From: Saprolegnia diclina VS20
Lineage: Eukaryota; Oomycota; Saprolegniomycetes; Saprolegniales; Saprolegniaceae
NCBI RefSeq assembly: GCF_000281045.1
Contig: NW_008246218.1
Span: forward strand, 48,254 to 75,073
Direction: 5' to 3'
DNA length: 26,820 bases
A program made the translations under genes and the position numbers. Numbering within the stretch: the stretch's first letter is position 1; each line of letters opens with the position of its first letter. Below, piece after piece: positions 1 to 9,979 of the stretch. The notes under the pieces are model-generated. The model did not search any database and was not told where the DNA came from. It saw only the letters and a program-made list of their open reading frames with translations.

Positions 1-215
1 ACGTCGAGACGCAGCTGCGCACCACGTGGGCACACCTGATCGGACGACGTTGGACGTCGTGCCGAGAGCCAACAACGTCCACCAATGCTGCACGTGTACT
101 TATATCACTGCGCCTACTGTATATTTCGTTTGCGATGTTTCGAGTGCGACGGGCGGCAGATGGACGCGCGCAGGCGGCGGCGCAGAACGCTCGTGGCGAG
201 CACATGGCACGAGTC

Positions 216-1050
216 TCATGCATTGAAGACAATGTCCCGGACAAGGTCGAGGAAGGCTGGGAGGGTCACTGCCGCCGACGCGTCCTTGGCGCCGTCGAAT
301 GAGTCGCGCACCTTGAGGAGGATCACGACGCTCGTCTTGCGCGTCGCCTGCGCAACCTCGATCGCGCTGAGGAGCGCCGAGCACTTGACCTCGCCCGTCG
401 AGCCCGTATCGATCGAGAGAAAGAGGTCTTCGGCTTGGGCGAGGAGCGCTGTAGGATGCGCTCATGAGCGGCTATAACCCGTGCACAGGACCTACCGTCG
501 TAGTAGAGGCAGAGCTCCATGGCCTCCTTAAACTTGGAGTAGGTAACGCCCGGCGTCTTGGGCAGCGCCGACATGTTGATGAGGTGCGTGTTGAGGCGCG
601 GTGCGTGCGCCGGCGGGAGCTCCTGGTTGACGAGCTCGAGAACCCGCTGGAAGCCGCTAATGGAGACGTGCTCTTGGTCCTTCCCGAGGAGCGCTTGGTA
701 CGCCTGCACCATGTTGTCGTCGAACGCAGGGTTCGACAGCCCCGTCGACGCCGACACGTAATGCGCGCTCGTCTCGACGGCGCTGTAGTCGCCGCTCAGC
801 ATCTTGAAGCTACAGATGACGATGGTTCATGAATGTCACGCGGAAGCATACTGCTTGGCGAGGTAGACCAGCGGCTGCTCGGGTCGGTTCTCCAGGAGGA
901 GCGTGATGGCCTCCTCAAGGAGCAGCGTGGCCTGCGTCCGCTCTACGCCAGCATGAACTCCTCGCGGCCGAGCCTCAACGCACGGAGGTAGTCGTCGCTC
1001 GTCATCTTGAGCAGCTCGCGCGACGTGGTCGCGTTGCTGCCCGTGTTCAT
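216..1050 (-). CDS. CSTPP1 (C11orf49)-like protein, four exons
   Basis: Spliced product of 234 aa. Exons on the minus strand are 1050-984, 942-852, 809-496 and 448-216. The introns 943-983, 810-851 and 449-495 are 41-47 nt with GT..AG ends, and the frame closes exactly (705 nt). The first intron removes an apparent in-frame stop that would otherwise look like a frameshift. The N-terminal segment YLQRTQATLLLEEAITLLLE is followed by NRPEQPLVYLAKHF, and a middle helical part VTYSKFKEAMELCLYYD by AEDLF. This order resembles, from memory, animal CSTPP1/C11orf49 (LLENR ... FFTEYF ... FSDFLFAFQIQFYYSEFL). That animal protein is a centriolar-satellite regulator of the tubulin polyglutamylase complex. 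A role in microtubule or cilium modification would suit a zoospore-forming organism, but is inferred. The family call is moderate; the gene model is firmer. It is transcribed divergently from Brr2. Confidence 0.6.
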
Positions 1051-1373
1051 GCTGCCGAAAAAAAGATCCAAAAGCGCGTGTCTTTTAATCCCAGCTCGCG
1101 TTCTTTTAATACAACTCCGCTTTCTTCTACACTAGGGGGCTTCTTTCGGGTACGGTTTAAACGCTAGAGATGGACCAAGTATGTGGTCATGGCTGTCGGA
1201 GGTATCGGTAGGGATGCGCTTCGTTTGCTCTCCTTGCCCGCATCGCCCAACGTGGCTGCGCGCGAATAAAAGAAAATAGAATCCGTTCTTTTAATCTGGT
1301 ATCCGGGACGCCGGATAAGGACCGCGAACGATTGGTCGATTCAATCCAGCGTACGAGAGGAGGAGAGTGCAAG
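1051..1373. promoter_or_regulatory. Divergent promoter region with three tcttttaat repeats
   Basis: This 323-bp gap lies between the start codons of the CSTPP1-like gene (minus) and Brr2 (plus). It is the 5' region of both. It contains tcttttaat at about 1081, 1102 and 1287. The last two copies share the longer form gttcttttaat (1100-1110 and 1285-1295). An A-run lies next to the minus-strand start. No conventional TATA box was identified. A regulatory role is inferred from position and repetition. Confidence 0.4.
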
Positions 1374-4300
1374 ATGGCCGAGGACGCAGCCCGTGGCCGG
1401 CAGTACGCCTACCAGAACAACTCGAGCCTCGTGCTCGAGTCGGACACGCGCCGGCGCCACAAGGATGAGCCCACGGGCGAGGTCGAGTCGCTGCGCGGGC
1501 GCATCAACTACCCCATGGGAAGCCTCGCCCGCCGGGCCGAAGCGCCCAAGATGCCCAAGAAGCGCAAGCAGGAGACCTCGGACTCGGGGCTCTCGGTGAA
1601 GAAGCTCTTCGTCGGTGGCCACAAGGATATCTTGAAGCGCACCGAAGAGTCCTTCAGCTACGTGCCCTCCAACGACGTGAGCCGCGCCGCGTACGAAGAG
1701 CTGCTCCAGATCATGACGCAGTACTTGGGCGACCAGCCGTCCGAGATCATGGCCGACGCGGCCGAAGAGGTCCTTCAGATTATCAAGAGCGAAGCGTACC
1801 GCGACGACGAGAAACACAGAGAGACGGCCAAGCTGCTGCAAGGCCTGCCTGCCCACGAGTTCAACCAGATTGTGGGCATGGCCAAGCGAATGCAGGACTT
1901 TCGCGTACAGACGGCCGAGACCACGGACGACGCGCCCAACGAAGACGACGACATGGACAAGGACATGGGCGTCGCCGTCGTCTTTGACGAGGAAGAAGAC
2001 GAGGCCTCGGACGTGGGCGAGATTCAGGACATGGACGACGACGACGACGTACGACACGCACCCTGCATCTCTGGTCACTCACCTGCACATTCTAGGATGA
2101 AGACATGGAGCGGGAAGGCATGCGCGTCAACCAAGCGATGGACGACGACGAAGACCGCGACGACGGCTTGAACGTTCACGACATTGATGCCTACTGGCTG
2201 CAGCGCCAGCTCGGCCAGTGGTACAAGGACGCCGAGATGAGCGACCGGCTCGCCGAAGAAGTGCTTCTTGTGCTGCGCGAAGCCGACCTGGGCGCGTGCG
2301 AGAACAAGCTCGTGCTGCTTCTCGACTATGACAAGTTTGAGTTTATCAAGCTGCTGTTGACGAACCGCGCCAAGGTGTTTTACTGCACGCGGCTCAAGCA
2401 GGCGCAGTCGGACGCCGAGCGCGACGCAATCGAAGCCGAGATGCACAACGACCCGGCCGGTCCCGGCATCTTGCACGCGCTGGCGGCGACGACGTCGGCG
2501 GAAGGCTGGATGCAGGCGCGGCTCGGCGCCATGGAGACGGAGACGCGCGCGGCCGCCAAGAACCTCAAGAAGATGGCGCTCGACGGCAGCGCGCCCGACG
2601 CCATCGACGCATCCGATGCGAGCGTCCGACCGCTGCACAATCTGGACGTCGAGTCGCTTGTCTTTGCCGAGGGCAGCCACTTTATGAGCAACAAGGACTG
2701 CGCGTTGCCCGAGGGCACGTGGCGCGCGCAGAAGAAGGGCTACGAGGAGTACCACGTGCCGGCGGTCAAGGCCAAGGTCGCGGCCGAAGAGGAGAAGAAG
2801 CGCAAGCTGATATCGTCGCTGCCGTCGTGGATGCGCGGCGCGTTTCCCAAGATGGAGTCGCTCAACCGCGTGCAGAGCAAGATGTACTCGGCGGCGTTCG
2901 AATCGGGCGAGAACCTCCTCCTCTGCGCGCCCACGGGCGCCGGCAAGACCAACGTGGCCATGCTCACCATCATGCACGAGGTCGGCAAGGCGCGGAACCC
3001 CGAGACGGGCGCGATCGACCTCAACTCGTTCAAGATCGTGTACGTGGCGCCCATGAAGGCGCTCGTGCAGGAGGTCGTCGACAACCTCACGCAGCGGCTC
3101 ACGGCCGCGTACGGCATCGAAGTGCGCGAACTCAGCGGCGACCAGAACCTCAGCCGCGAGCAGCTCTTCCGCACGCAGATCATCGTGACGACGCCCGAGA
3201 AGTGGGACATTATCACGCGCAAGTCGGGCGACGACCGCACGTACACGCAGCTGGTGCGGCTCATGATCATCGATGAGATCCACCTGCTGCATGACACTCG
3301 CGGCCCGGTGCTCGAGGCGCTCGTCGCGCGTACGATCCGCAACGTCGAGAGCACGCAGCAGATGGTGCGGCTCGTGGGCCTCTCGGCCACGCTGCCCAAC
3401 TACGAAGACGTGGCCACGTTCCTGCGCGTCAAGCCGGAGAAAGGGCTCTTCTACTTTGACTCGTCGTACCGCCCGGTGCCGCTGCAGCAGCAGTACATTG
3501 GCATCATGGAGAAGAAGGCGATGAAGCGCCACAAGATGATGAACGAGATCTGCTACGAGAAGGTCATGGAGCAGATGAAGCAGGACAACCAAGTGCTCAT
3601 CTTTTGCCACTCGCGCAAGGAGACGGTCGCGACCGCCAAGGCGCTGCGCGACATGTGCCTCGAGCACGACACGCTCTCCGACTTGCTGCCGCCCACCTCG
3701 GCGTCGTCCGAGGTAGTTTCTCCTTGTTTGCGTCGTTTTGGCTCATGACATGAGTAGATTCTCCAAACCGAAGCCGAAAAGAACGTGCACAGCGACGCAC
3801 TGAAGGAGATCCTCCCGTTCGGCTTTGGCGTGCACCACGCCGGCCTCAAGCGCGAAGACCGCTCGCTCGTCGAAGCGCTCTTTGGCGACGGCCACTGCCG
3901 CGTGCTCTGCTGTACGTCGACGCTGGCGTGGGGCGTCAACCTCCCGGCGCACACGGTCATCATCAAGGGCACGCAAATGTACTCGGCCGAAAAGTCCGAG
4001 TGGGTCGAGCTCAGCGCGCTTGACATCCTGCAGATGCTCGGCCGCGCCGGCCGTATCCAGTACGACACGCAGGGCGAAGGCATCATCTTGACGCAGCACG
4101 CGCAGCTCAAGTACTATCTGAGTCTCATGAACCAGCAGCTGCCCGTCGAGTCGCAGCTCCTGAGTCGTCTGGCGGACCAGCTCAACGCCGAGATCGTGCT
4201 TGGCACGGTGCAGAACCTCTCGCAGGCGGCCACGTGGCTCGGCTACTCGTACCTGTACGTGCGCATGCTGCGGGCGCCGACGCTGTACGGTATTCCCGTC

Positions 4301-7300
4301 GACGAGCTCGCATCGGACCCCGGACTTCTCCAGCGCCGTGTGGATCTGTGCCATGCGGCCGCCACGCTGCTCGCCAAGCACAACTTGATCAAGTACGAGC
4401 GCCGGACGGGTCACTTCCAGGTCACGTCGCTCGGCAAGGTCGCGTCGCACTACTACATTGCGCACGACTCGATCTCGACGTACAACGAGTACCTCAAGCC
4501 GCACATGTCGGACATTGAGCTCTTCCGGCTCTTTTCGCTCTCGCACGAGTTCAAGTACGTCATGGTGCGCTCGGAAGAGCGCCTCGAGCTCGAGAAGCTC
4601 CTCGAGCGCGTGCCGATCCCGGTCAAGGAGGCGCTGAACGTCAACGTGCGCAGCAGCAACAGCGGCAGCGCCAAGGTCAACGTGCTCTTGCAGGCGTACA
4701 TCTCGCGCCTCTCGCTCAACGGCTTTGCGCTCCTCGCCGACATGGTGCACATTCGCCAGTCGGCCGCGCGTATCTGGCGCGCGCTCTTTGAGATTTGCTT
4801 GCACCGCGGGTGGGCGGCGATGGCCGAGAAGGTGCTCACGATCTGCAAGATGGTCGACCACCGCATGTGGCTCAGCCACACGCCATTGCGCCAGTTCCCG
4901 TCGCTCTCGGACGCCATCTGCCGCAAGCTCGAGAAGAAGGACATCCCGTGGGAACGCTACTTTGACTTGTCGCCGGCCGACATTGGCCAGCTCGTCAACA
5001 TGCCCAAGCTCGGGAAGGAACTCTACACGCTCGTGCACAAGTTCCCGAAGCTCGAGCTCAGCGCCGCGGTCCAGCCCATCACGCGGTCGCTGCTCAAGGT
5101 CGAGCTCAGCGTGACGCCCGATTTCGAGATGGAAGCCAACAACGAGGGGTTCTGGGTGCTCGTCACGGACGTGGACGGCGAGGCCATCGTGCACTACGAG
5201 TGGCTCCTCCTCCAGCGCCGGTACGGCCAGGAAGAAGCCTACCTCAGCTTTACGATCCCGCTGTTTGAGCCCCTTGCGCCGCTCTACTACCTGCGCGTCC
5301 TCAGCGACAAGTGGCTGCACTGCGAACACACGCTGCCGATTTCGTTTCAGGATTTGATCCTCCCGACCAAGAACGCGCCGCCGACGGAGCTGCTCGACTT
5401 GCAGCCGCTCGCCGTCACGAACGTGCTCGCAAAAGCCTGCGTGGCTGCTGGCCTCAAGGACGCGTCGCTCGTGGCCAAGCTCAAGGCGGGCCTCGAGGCC
5501 GGCCCGGACGGCTGGCACTTTACCAAGCTCAACCCGATCCAGACCCAAGTGCTGCCCAAGGTGCTCGAGAGCAACCACAACGTGCTCGTGTGCGCGCCGC
5601 CAGGCAGCGGCAAGGGCGTCGTGGCCGACGCGGCGCTTCTCCGCCTCTGCCTCCAGTCGTTTGACGACCTCGCGAGCGTCTTTTGCGTCTTTGTGACGCC
5701 CAAGCCCAGCCGCGCGCGCCAGCAGCTGGCCGACTGGACGACCAAGTTTGGTGAAAAGAGCCTCTGGGAGCTCAGCGTCGTGGCGCTCACGGGCGATGCG
5801 ACCGCGGACCTCAAGCTTCTCCAGGCCAACGTTGTGATTGCGACGCCCGAGCAGTGGGACGTGCTGAGCCGTCGGTGGCGCAAGCGCCCGCGCATTCAAC
5901 AAGTGTCGCTCTTCATCGCGGAAGACCTCCAGTTCCTCGGCGGCGGCGAGTACGGCCCGACGATGGAGATCATTCTCTCGCGCATGCGCTTCATTGGGAG
6001 CCAAGTGGAGGACCATTCGATTCGCATAGTGGGTCTCGCCAACCCGATGGCCAACGCGCGGGACCTCGGCGACTGGCTCGGCGCCACGAACGAGCACTGC
6101 TTCACGTTCCACCCGAACAACCGGCCGCTGCCGCTCGAGGTGCGCGTGCAGGGCTTTGAGATCAACCATTTCGCGTCGCGCATGCTGGCGATGGCCAAGC
6201 CCGTTTTCAACACGATCGCGCACCAGGCGGACGGGAAGCCCACGATCGTCTTTAGCCCCTCGAGCAAGCAGGCGCAGCTCAGCGCGATCGATCTCATCAC
6301 GTTTGCGCTGGCGGAGAACGACCCGAAGCGCTTCCTCCGTCGCGACGACGTCGAGTTGGAGCTGCCGTCTTCGGACGACGCGCTCCTCGAGACGCTCAAG
6401 GCCGGCGTCGGGTACATCTCCGAGGCGATGCGCCCGTCCAACCGCGAGTACGTGCTGCACCTCTTCCGCAACGGCGTGCTCCAGGTGCTGCTCGTGCCGC
6501 ACGCGCTGTGCTGGGACCTCGCCCACGTGCACGCGTACCTGGTCGTCATCATGGGCACGCAGTCGTACGACGGCAAGGAACACCGGTACGTCGACTACCC
6601 GCTCGCCGACGTGCACCGCATGACGTGGTTTGCGAACCGGCCGCTCGAAGACCACAACGCCAAGTGCACAGTGTTTTGCCACTCGTCCAAGAAGCGGTTC
6701 TACACCAAGACGCTTTACGACCCGCTGCCGGTCGAGTCGCAGCTCGAGTACTTTTTGAGCGACCACGTGAACGCTGAAGTCGTCACCAAGACGATCGAGA
6801 GCAAGCAAGATGCGGTCGACTACCTCACGTGGACGTTCCTGTACCGGCGTTTGCTCAAGAACCCCAACTACTACCAGATGCACGGCAGCACCAACGTGCA
6901 CCTCTCGGACCACCTCTCGGACATGGTCGAGCGCACGGTCAATGGCCTCGCCGAGTCGCGCTGCATTGCGGTCGCCAACGAGCTCGACCTCTCGCCGCTC
7001 AACCTCGGTATGGTGGCTGCGTTCTACTACATTCGCTACACAACGATCGAGCTCTTTGCGTGCAGCGTCACGGCCAGCTCCAAGCTCAAGGCGCTGCTGG
7101 ACATCCTCGCGTCGGCGTCCGAGTTTGACGCGATCGCCGTCCGGTACGGCGAAGACCGCGTCCTCGAGAAGCTCGCCAAGCACCTCGTGTGGCCCGTCGC
7201 GCCGCCGTACACGGCCATCCACGTCAAGGTGCACATTTTGCTGCAGATGCACTTTAGCCAGCAGCACCACCGCCTCTCGCCGTACCTCAAGGCAGATCTG

Positions 7301-8065
7301 GACTTGATTTTGTCGGCGTGCGTCCGCCTCTTGCACGCGATGGTGGACGTCATCTCGTCCAACGGGTGGCTCAAGCCGGCGCTTGCGACCATGGATCTGT
7401 GCCAGATGATCGTGCAGGGCCTCGAGCACAAGGCGTCGCCGCTCCTGCAGATCCCGCACGTGACCCAAGACGTGGTCGAGGCCATCAAGGACCACAACGC
7501 CGAGACGGACGACGACGACGCGGTCGTCGAGACGCCGCTCGACATTCTCAGCGTCGACGACAGCGTCCGAGCCAAGCTGCTTCCGTTCTCGACGTCCAAG
7601 ATGGCGCAGGTCGCTGCCTTCTGCAATGCGTACCCGGACGTGGCTCTGGAGAGCGAGATTGAGGACCCGACCGAGATTACGACCGGCGACGCGATCACCG
7701 TCAACGTGTCGCTGACGCGCGAAGGTGCCGACGACGACGAGGACGGCGACCAAGACCAAGACGCGACCGTCGGGCAGGTCCAGGCGCAGTTTTACCCCGG
7801 CCAAAAGGTGGAAAACTGGTGGGTTGTGGTCGGCGACCCGGCGACCAACGCGCTCGTGAGCATCAAGCGCATCCCGCTGCAGCAAAAGGCGGCGATGCGC
7901 GTCGAGTTTGCGGCGCCGACGACGCCCGGCACGTACAAGTACACGCTGTACGTCATTTGCGACTCGTACCTCGGCTGCGACCTCGAGAACCAACTCGAGT
8001 TTACGGTCGCCCAGGGCCGCGACACGTCCGGCGACGACGACGACGACGAGTCGGCCGAGGAGTAA
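1374..8065 (+). CDS. SNRNP200: Brr2/SNRNP200 U5 snRNP RNA helicase
   Basis: Product of 2199 aa, close to the usual ~2150 aa. Exons are 1374-2048, 2096-3712 and 3758-8065; the introns are 47 and 45 nt. The ATG at 1374 begins MAEDAARGRQYAY, matching the Brr2 N-terminus, and is followed by the DEPTGEV motif. Brr2 unwinds U4/U6 during spliceosome activation. The first Ski2-like cassette is intact: Walker A APTGAGKT (~residue 504), DEIH box (~617), SATLPNY, FCHSRKE, and QMLGRAGR in motif VI. The following winged-helix and Sec63 parts are present. The second cassette is degenerate: PPGSGKG at ~1378, AEDLQ in place of DExH (~1485), LANPMAN for SATLPN and MTWFANRP where motif VI should be. This agrees with the known pseudo-helicase role of that half. 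A second Sec63 unit ends in an acidic tail. Confidence in identity is very high. Confidence 0.97.
2049..2095 (+). other. Brr2 intron 1 (47 nt)
   Basis: GT..AG intron (gtacga...ttctag) after an acidic Asp run. Removing it joins codon 225 (Asp) to Asp-Glu-Asp-Met-Glu in the same frame. It is typical of the short introns in this window. Confidence 0.9.
3713..3757 (+). other. Brr2 intron 2 (45 nt)
   Basis: GT..AG intron (gtagtt...gagtag) between SASSE and ILQTEAEKN, the point where the conserved EILQTEA block of Brr2 continues. Without splicing the frame runs into a stop. Confidence 0.9.
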
Positions 8066-8376
8066 GCCTTTGGTATATACTAATACATAATGATTCTTGG
8101 TGACTTGTGTGCTTGAGAGGAGGCAGATATGTCCTAAGCAGCGAGACGCTTGCCAAGTTTAGAGATCAACGATTCGAGAAACAAAGTCGGAGCCTGACGA
8201 AGACCTTGTGTATTTTTCACGCATTTACCACGCTACAGGGACGCGTTTCCCACCTTCCTCACCTGGGACCAACCAAAGGGCTGAGCTCGACACGGGCTGG
8301 GTATTTGCTTTCCCACTGCCGATACGACGCACAGCCAGGGATCGCCGGCAATGATCAATGCCAACTCGAATGGACT
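8066..8376. other. Intergenic stretch downstream of Brr2
   Basis: Presumably the Brr2 3' UTR and spacer; it includes the AT-rich tatatactaatacataatg just after the stop. I see no supported gene, repeat or RNA here. Open frames are short and lack recognisable protein character. Confidence 0.4.
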
Positions 8377-8827
8377 TTTTGATTGGCCAATACAAGGAAT
8401 ATTGTTAGCCAATCAGAAACAGCCACCGACGGCGCCCGGTTCCGCGCCGAGAAGCGCGAGCGACCAAAACTGCGTCTCGAAATGAAATCGCTCATACTTG
8501 GCGAATGGATTTAGCAGTATGTAGAGTCCCCAGAACGCCGAGTCTCGCGGTCGTGCGATGTCTGAAGAAGGAGAAACGTGAGGAGCAAGATCGTGCCCAT
8601 GTGCCCGTTGTTGGCCCATTTCTCCCGCTGTAGACATCGCACGACCGCGAGACTCGGCGTTCTGGGGTCTCTACAGACTGCTAAATCCATTCGCCAAGTA
8701 TGAGCGATTTCATTTCGAGGCGCAATTTTGGTCGCTCGCGCTTCTCGGCTCGTTGCCGGGCGCATGCGCCGTCGGTAGTAGCTGTTTCTGATTGGCTAAC
8801 AATATTCGTTGTATTGGCCAATCAAAA
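8377..8827. repeat. Foldback/MITE-like inverted repeat element
   Basis: Two long inverted arms, 8377-8563 and 8632-8827, are separated by a 68-bp loop. By eye the arms are about 90% identical, with small indels (extra tact- and catgcg-type inserts in the right arm) and an exact stretch of over 40 bp around the 'gaaatcgctcatacttggcg' segment. Each arm begins at its outer end with ttttgattggccaat, so both termini carry the CCAAT-box palindrome ATTGGCCAAT. There is no transposase or credible protein inside. The form fits a non-autonomous foldback or MITE element. I could not define a target-site duplication. Confidence 0.75.
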
Positions 8828-9044
8828 GGATTCAATAAAAGTGAATGTAGGCTTGCCGCACCTCGCTTTGTGCCCATATCGATCATCTGATTCATGGAGG
8901 CCAACAAGATAATATGAATCACGCTGGATGACGCCACGTGCAACCCTCTCCATTATGTACCAGGGCGATTCAGGTCTCTCTAATCTAGATCATATATTAT
9001 TTTAGATGAATTATATTTATTAGCACAGTCTCGAACCACAAGAA

Positions 9045-9115
9045 GCGCTATTGGTTTAGTGGTAAAATATCTCGTTGCCATCGAGATGCCCCGGGTTCGA
9101 TTCCCGGATGGCGCA
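9045..9115 (+). tRNA. tRNA-Gly (anticodon GCC)
   Basis: A complete cloverleaf can be drawn. The acceptor arm pairs GCGCTAT with ATGGCGC, including one G-T pair. The D arm is GTTT/AAAT with loop AGTGGTA. The anticodon arm TCTCG/CGAGA carries loop TTGCCAT, giving anticodon GCC. The T arm CCGGG/CCCGG has loop TTCGATT. With discriminator A the length is 71 nt. The internal A box (TGGTTTAGTGG) and B box (GGTTCGATTCC) for RNA polymerase III are intact. There is no intron. Confidence 0.95.
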
Positions 9116-9117
9116 TA

Positions 9118-9123
9118 TTTTTT
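9118..9123 (+). terminator. RNA polymerase III T-run terminator
   Basis: A run of six T lies directly after the tRNA-Gly 3' end, the standard Pol III stop. Confidence 0.8.
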
Positions 9124-9826
9124 CGTACAATTGCATGTTGAGTTCGGCCTCTGAATTACTCTGTTGCACGACCGGTTCCACCGTGCTTGTTCGATGACAA
9201 ATTGGTACAAGAAAAGCTTGTGTCTTATTTGGTGTCTCTATTGCGAATGCAAACGAGCGATGGTTGGTCGCGGCTCTGTTTATCACAGGTGATAAATGTG
9301 TGTTGAAGTGTGACACGGTCTCTTATGGATTGAGCACAAAACACACACGTGGTAAATGCGTGAAAAACACCCCGCTGTGACGTGGCACGCGGAGAAGGCA
9401 GTTTCCCTCAATGTCTGTGCTCGCGCAAAAACGATACTCCGGGCCTTTACAAGTCAGCAGTAGGAGGTGAAATATATTTTTCCTTTCAAGGGCTTTGGTT
9501 GCACAGCCCCGCGTCGTACAGCATGGTGGTCGTCCTGTCGGCTACGAACGGTGAAACTCGTGTGGCTGACGTTCTCCTTCTCGGTCTTGGCTGGACGACC
9601 AAGGTTAATGCAAGAAGGTACCTTCTATAGAGCGACCCTAGCGTCCCATTCAGCGTCCACCACTCTGTTCAAATACTGAGATCAAGATGTTATGCTTGTG
9701 TATCCACTGGGCCCTTGATCTCGGCGACGTCGCGAGTAGAGCGGACGCGCAGCGCCGATATACTGTGATCTGGTTCGCTATCAGCGCCACTGGTAAAATG
9801 CAACTAGATGTTGCCAGAAGCTGTTG
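9124..9826. other. Intergenic stretch between tRNA-Gly and HDAC gene
   Basis: No supported gene. It contains a small inverted repeat tttatcac/gtgataaa at about 9279-9296 and a weak one gagatcaag (9678-9686) with cttgatctc (9714-9722). The remainder shows no conserved coding pattern; the open frames are short and low in quality. Confidence 0.35.
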
Positions 9827-9870
9827 CTAGGGCGACCAATTGCTCATGACGGAGCAATTGGTCGCCCTAG
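9827..9870. repeat. Perfect 19-bp inverted repeat (hairpin)
   Basis: The arm ctagggcgaccaattgctc (9827-9845) and its exact reverse complement (9852-9870) are separated by six bases. It lies about 110 bp upstream of the HDAC start codon. It could be a structured 5' leader, a protein-binding palindrome or the remnant of a small element. Confidence 0.8.
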
Positions 9871-9979
9871 GCATGTTCCATCTACACACTATTCTCGTTC
9901 GTCTCGGACACTATTGGACTGCACCGTTGCCTCGAAATAGTCTATGACACGAAGTTTGAACGTAACTTCGAAAGCAGCG

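Noticed and set aside
1-215. Possible 3' end of an upstream plus-strand gene (open frame with a helical-looking start)
   Set aside because: No recognisable protein, no clear stop context and too little sequence. I cannot tell coding from non-coding here.
931-960. Apparent premature stop/frameshift in the CSTPP1-like gene
   Set aside because: A 41-nt GT..AG intron (943-983) removes it and restores a frame that closes exactly across all exons.
3743-7993. Very long open frame on the minus strand opposite Brr2 (over 1,400 codons)
   Set aside because: It is a shadow of biased GC-rich codon use in Brr2. Its translation is Arg/Val/His-rich, low in complexity and shows no domain, while the plus strand encodes an unmistakable helicase.
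8413-8765. Open frames inside the foldback element
   Set aside because: They arise from the inverted arms, match nothing and differ between arms by frame-changing indels.
9278-9297. Short palindrome tttatcac-ag-gtgataaa
   Set aside because: Eight-base arms in AT-rich DNA are expected by chance and it has no gene context.
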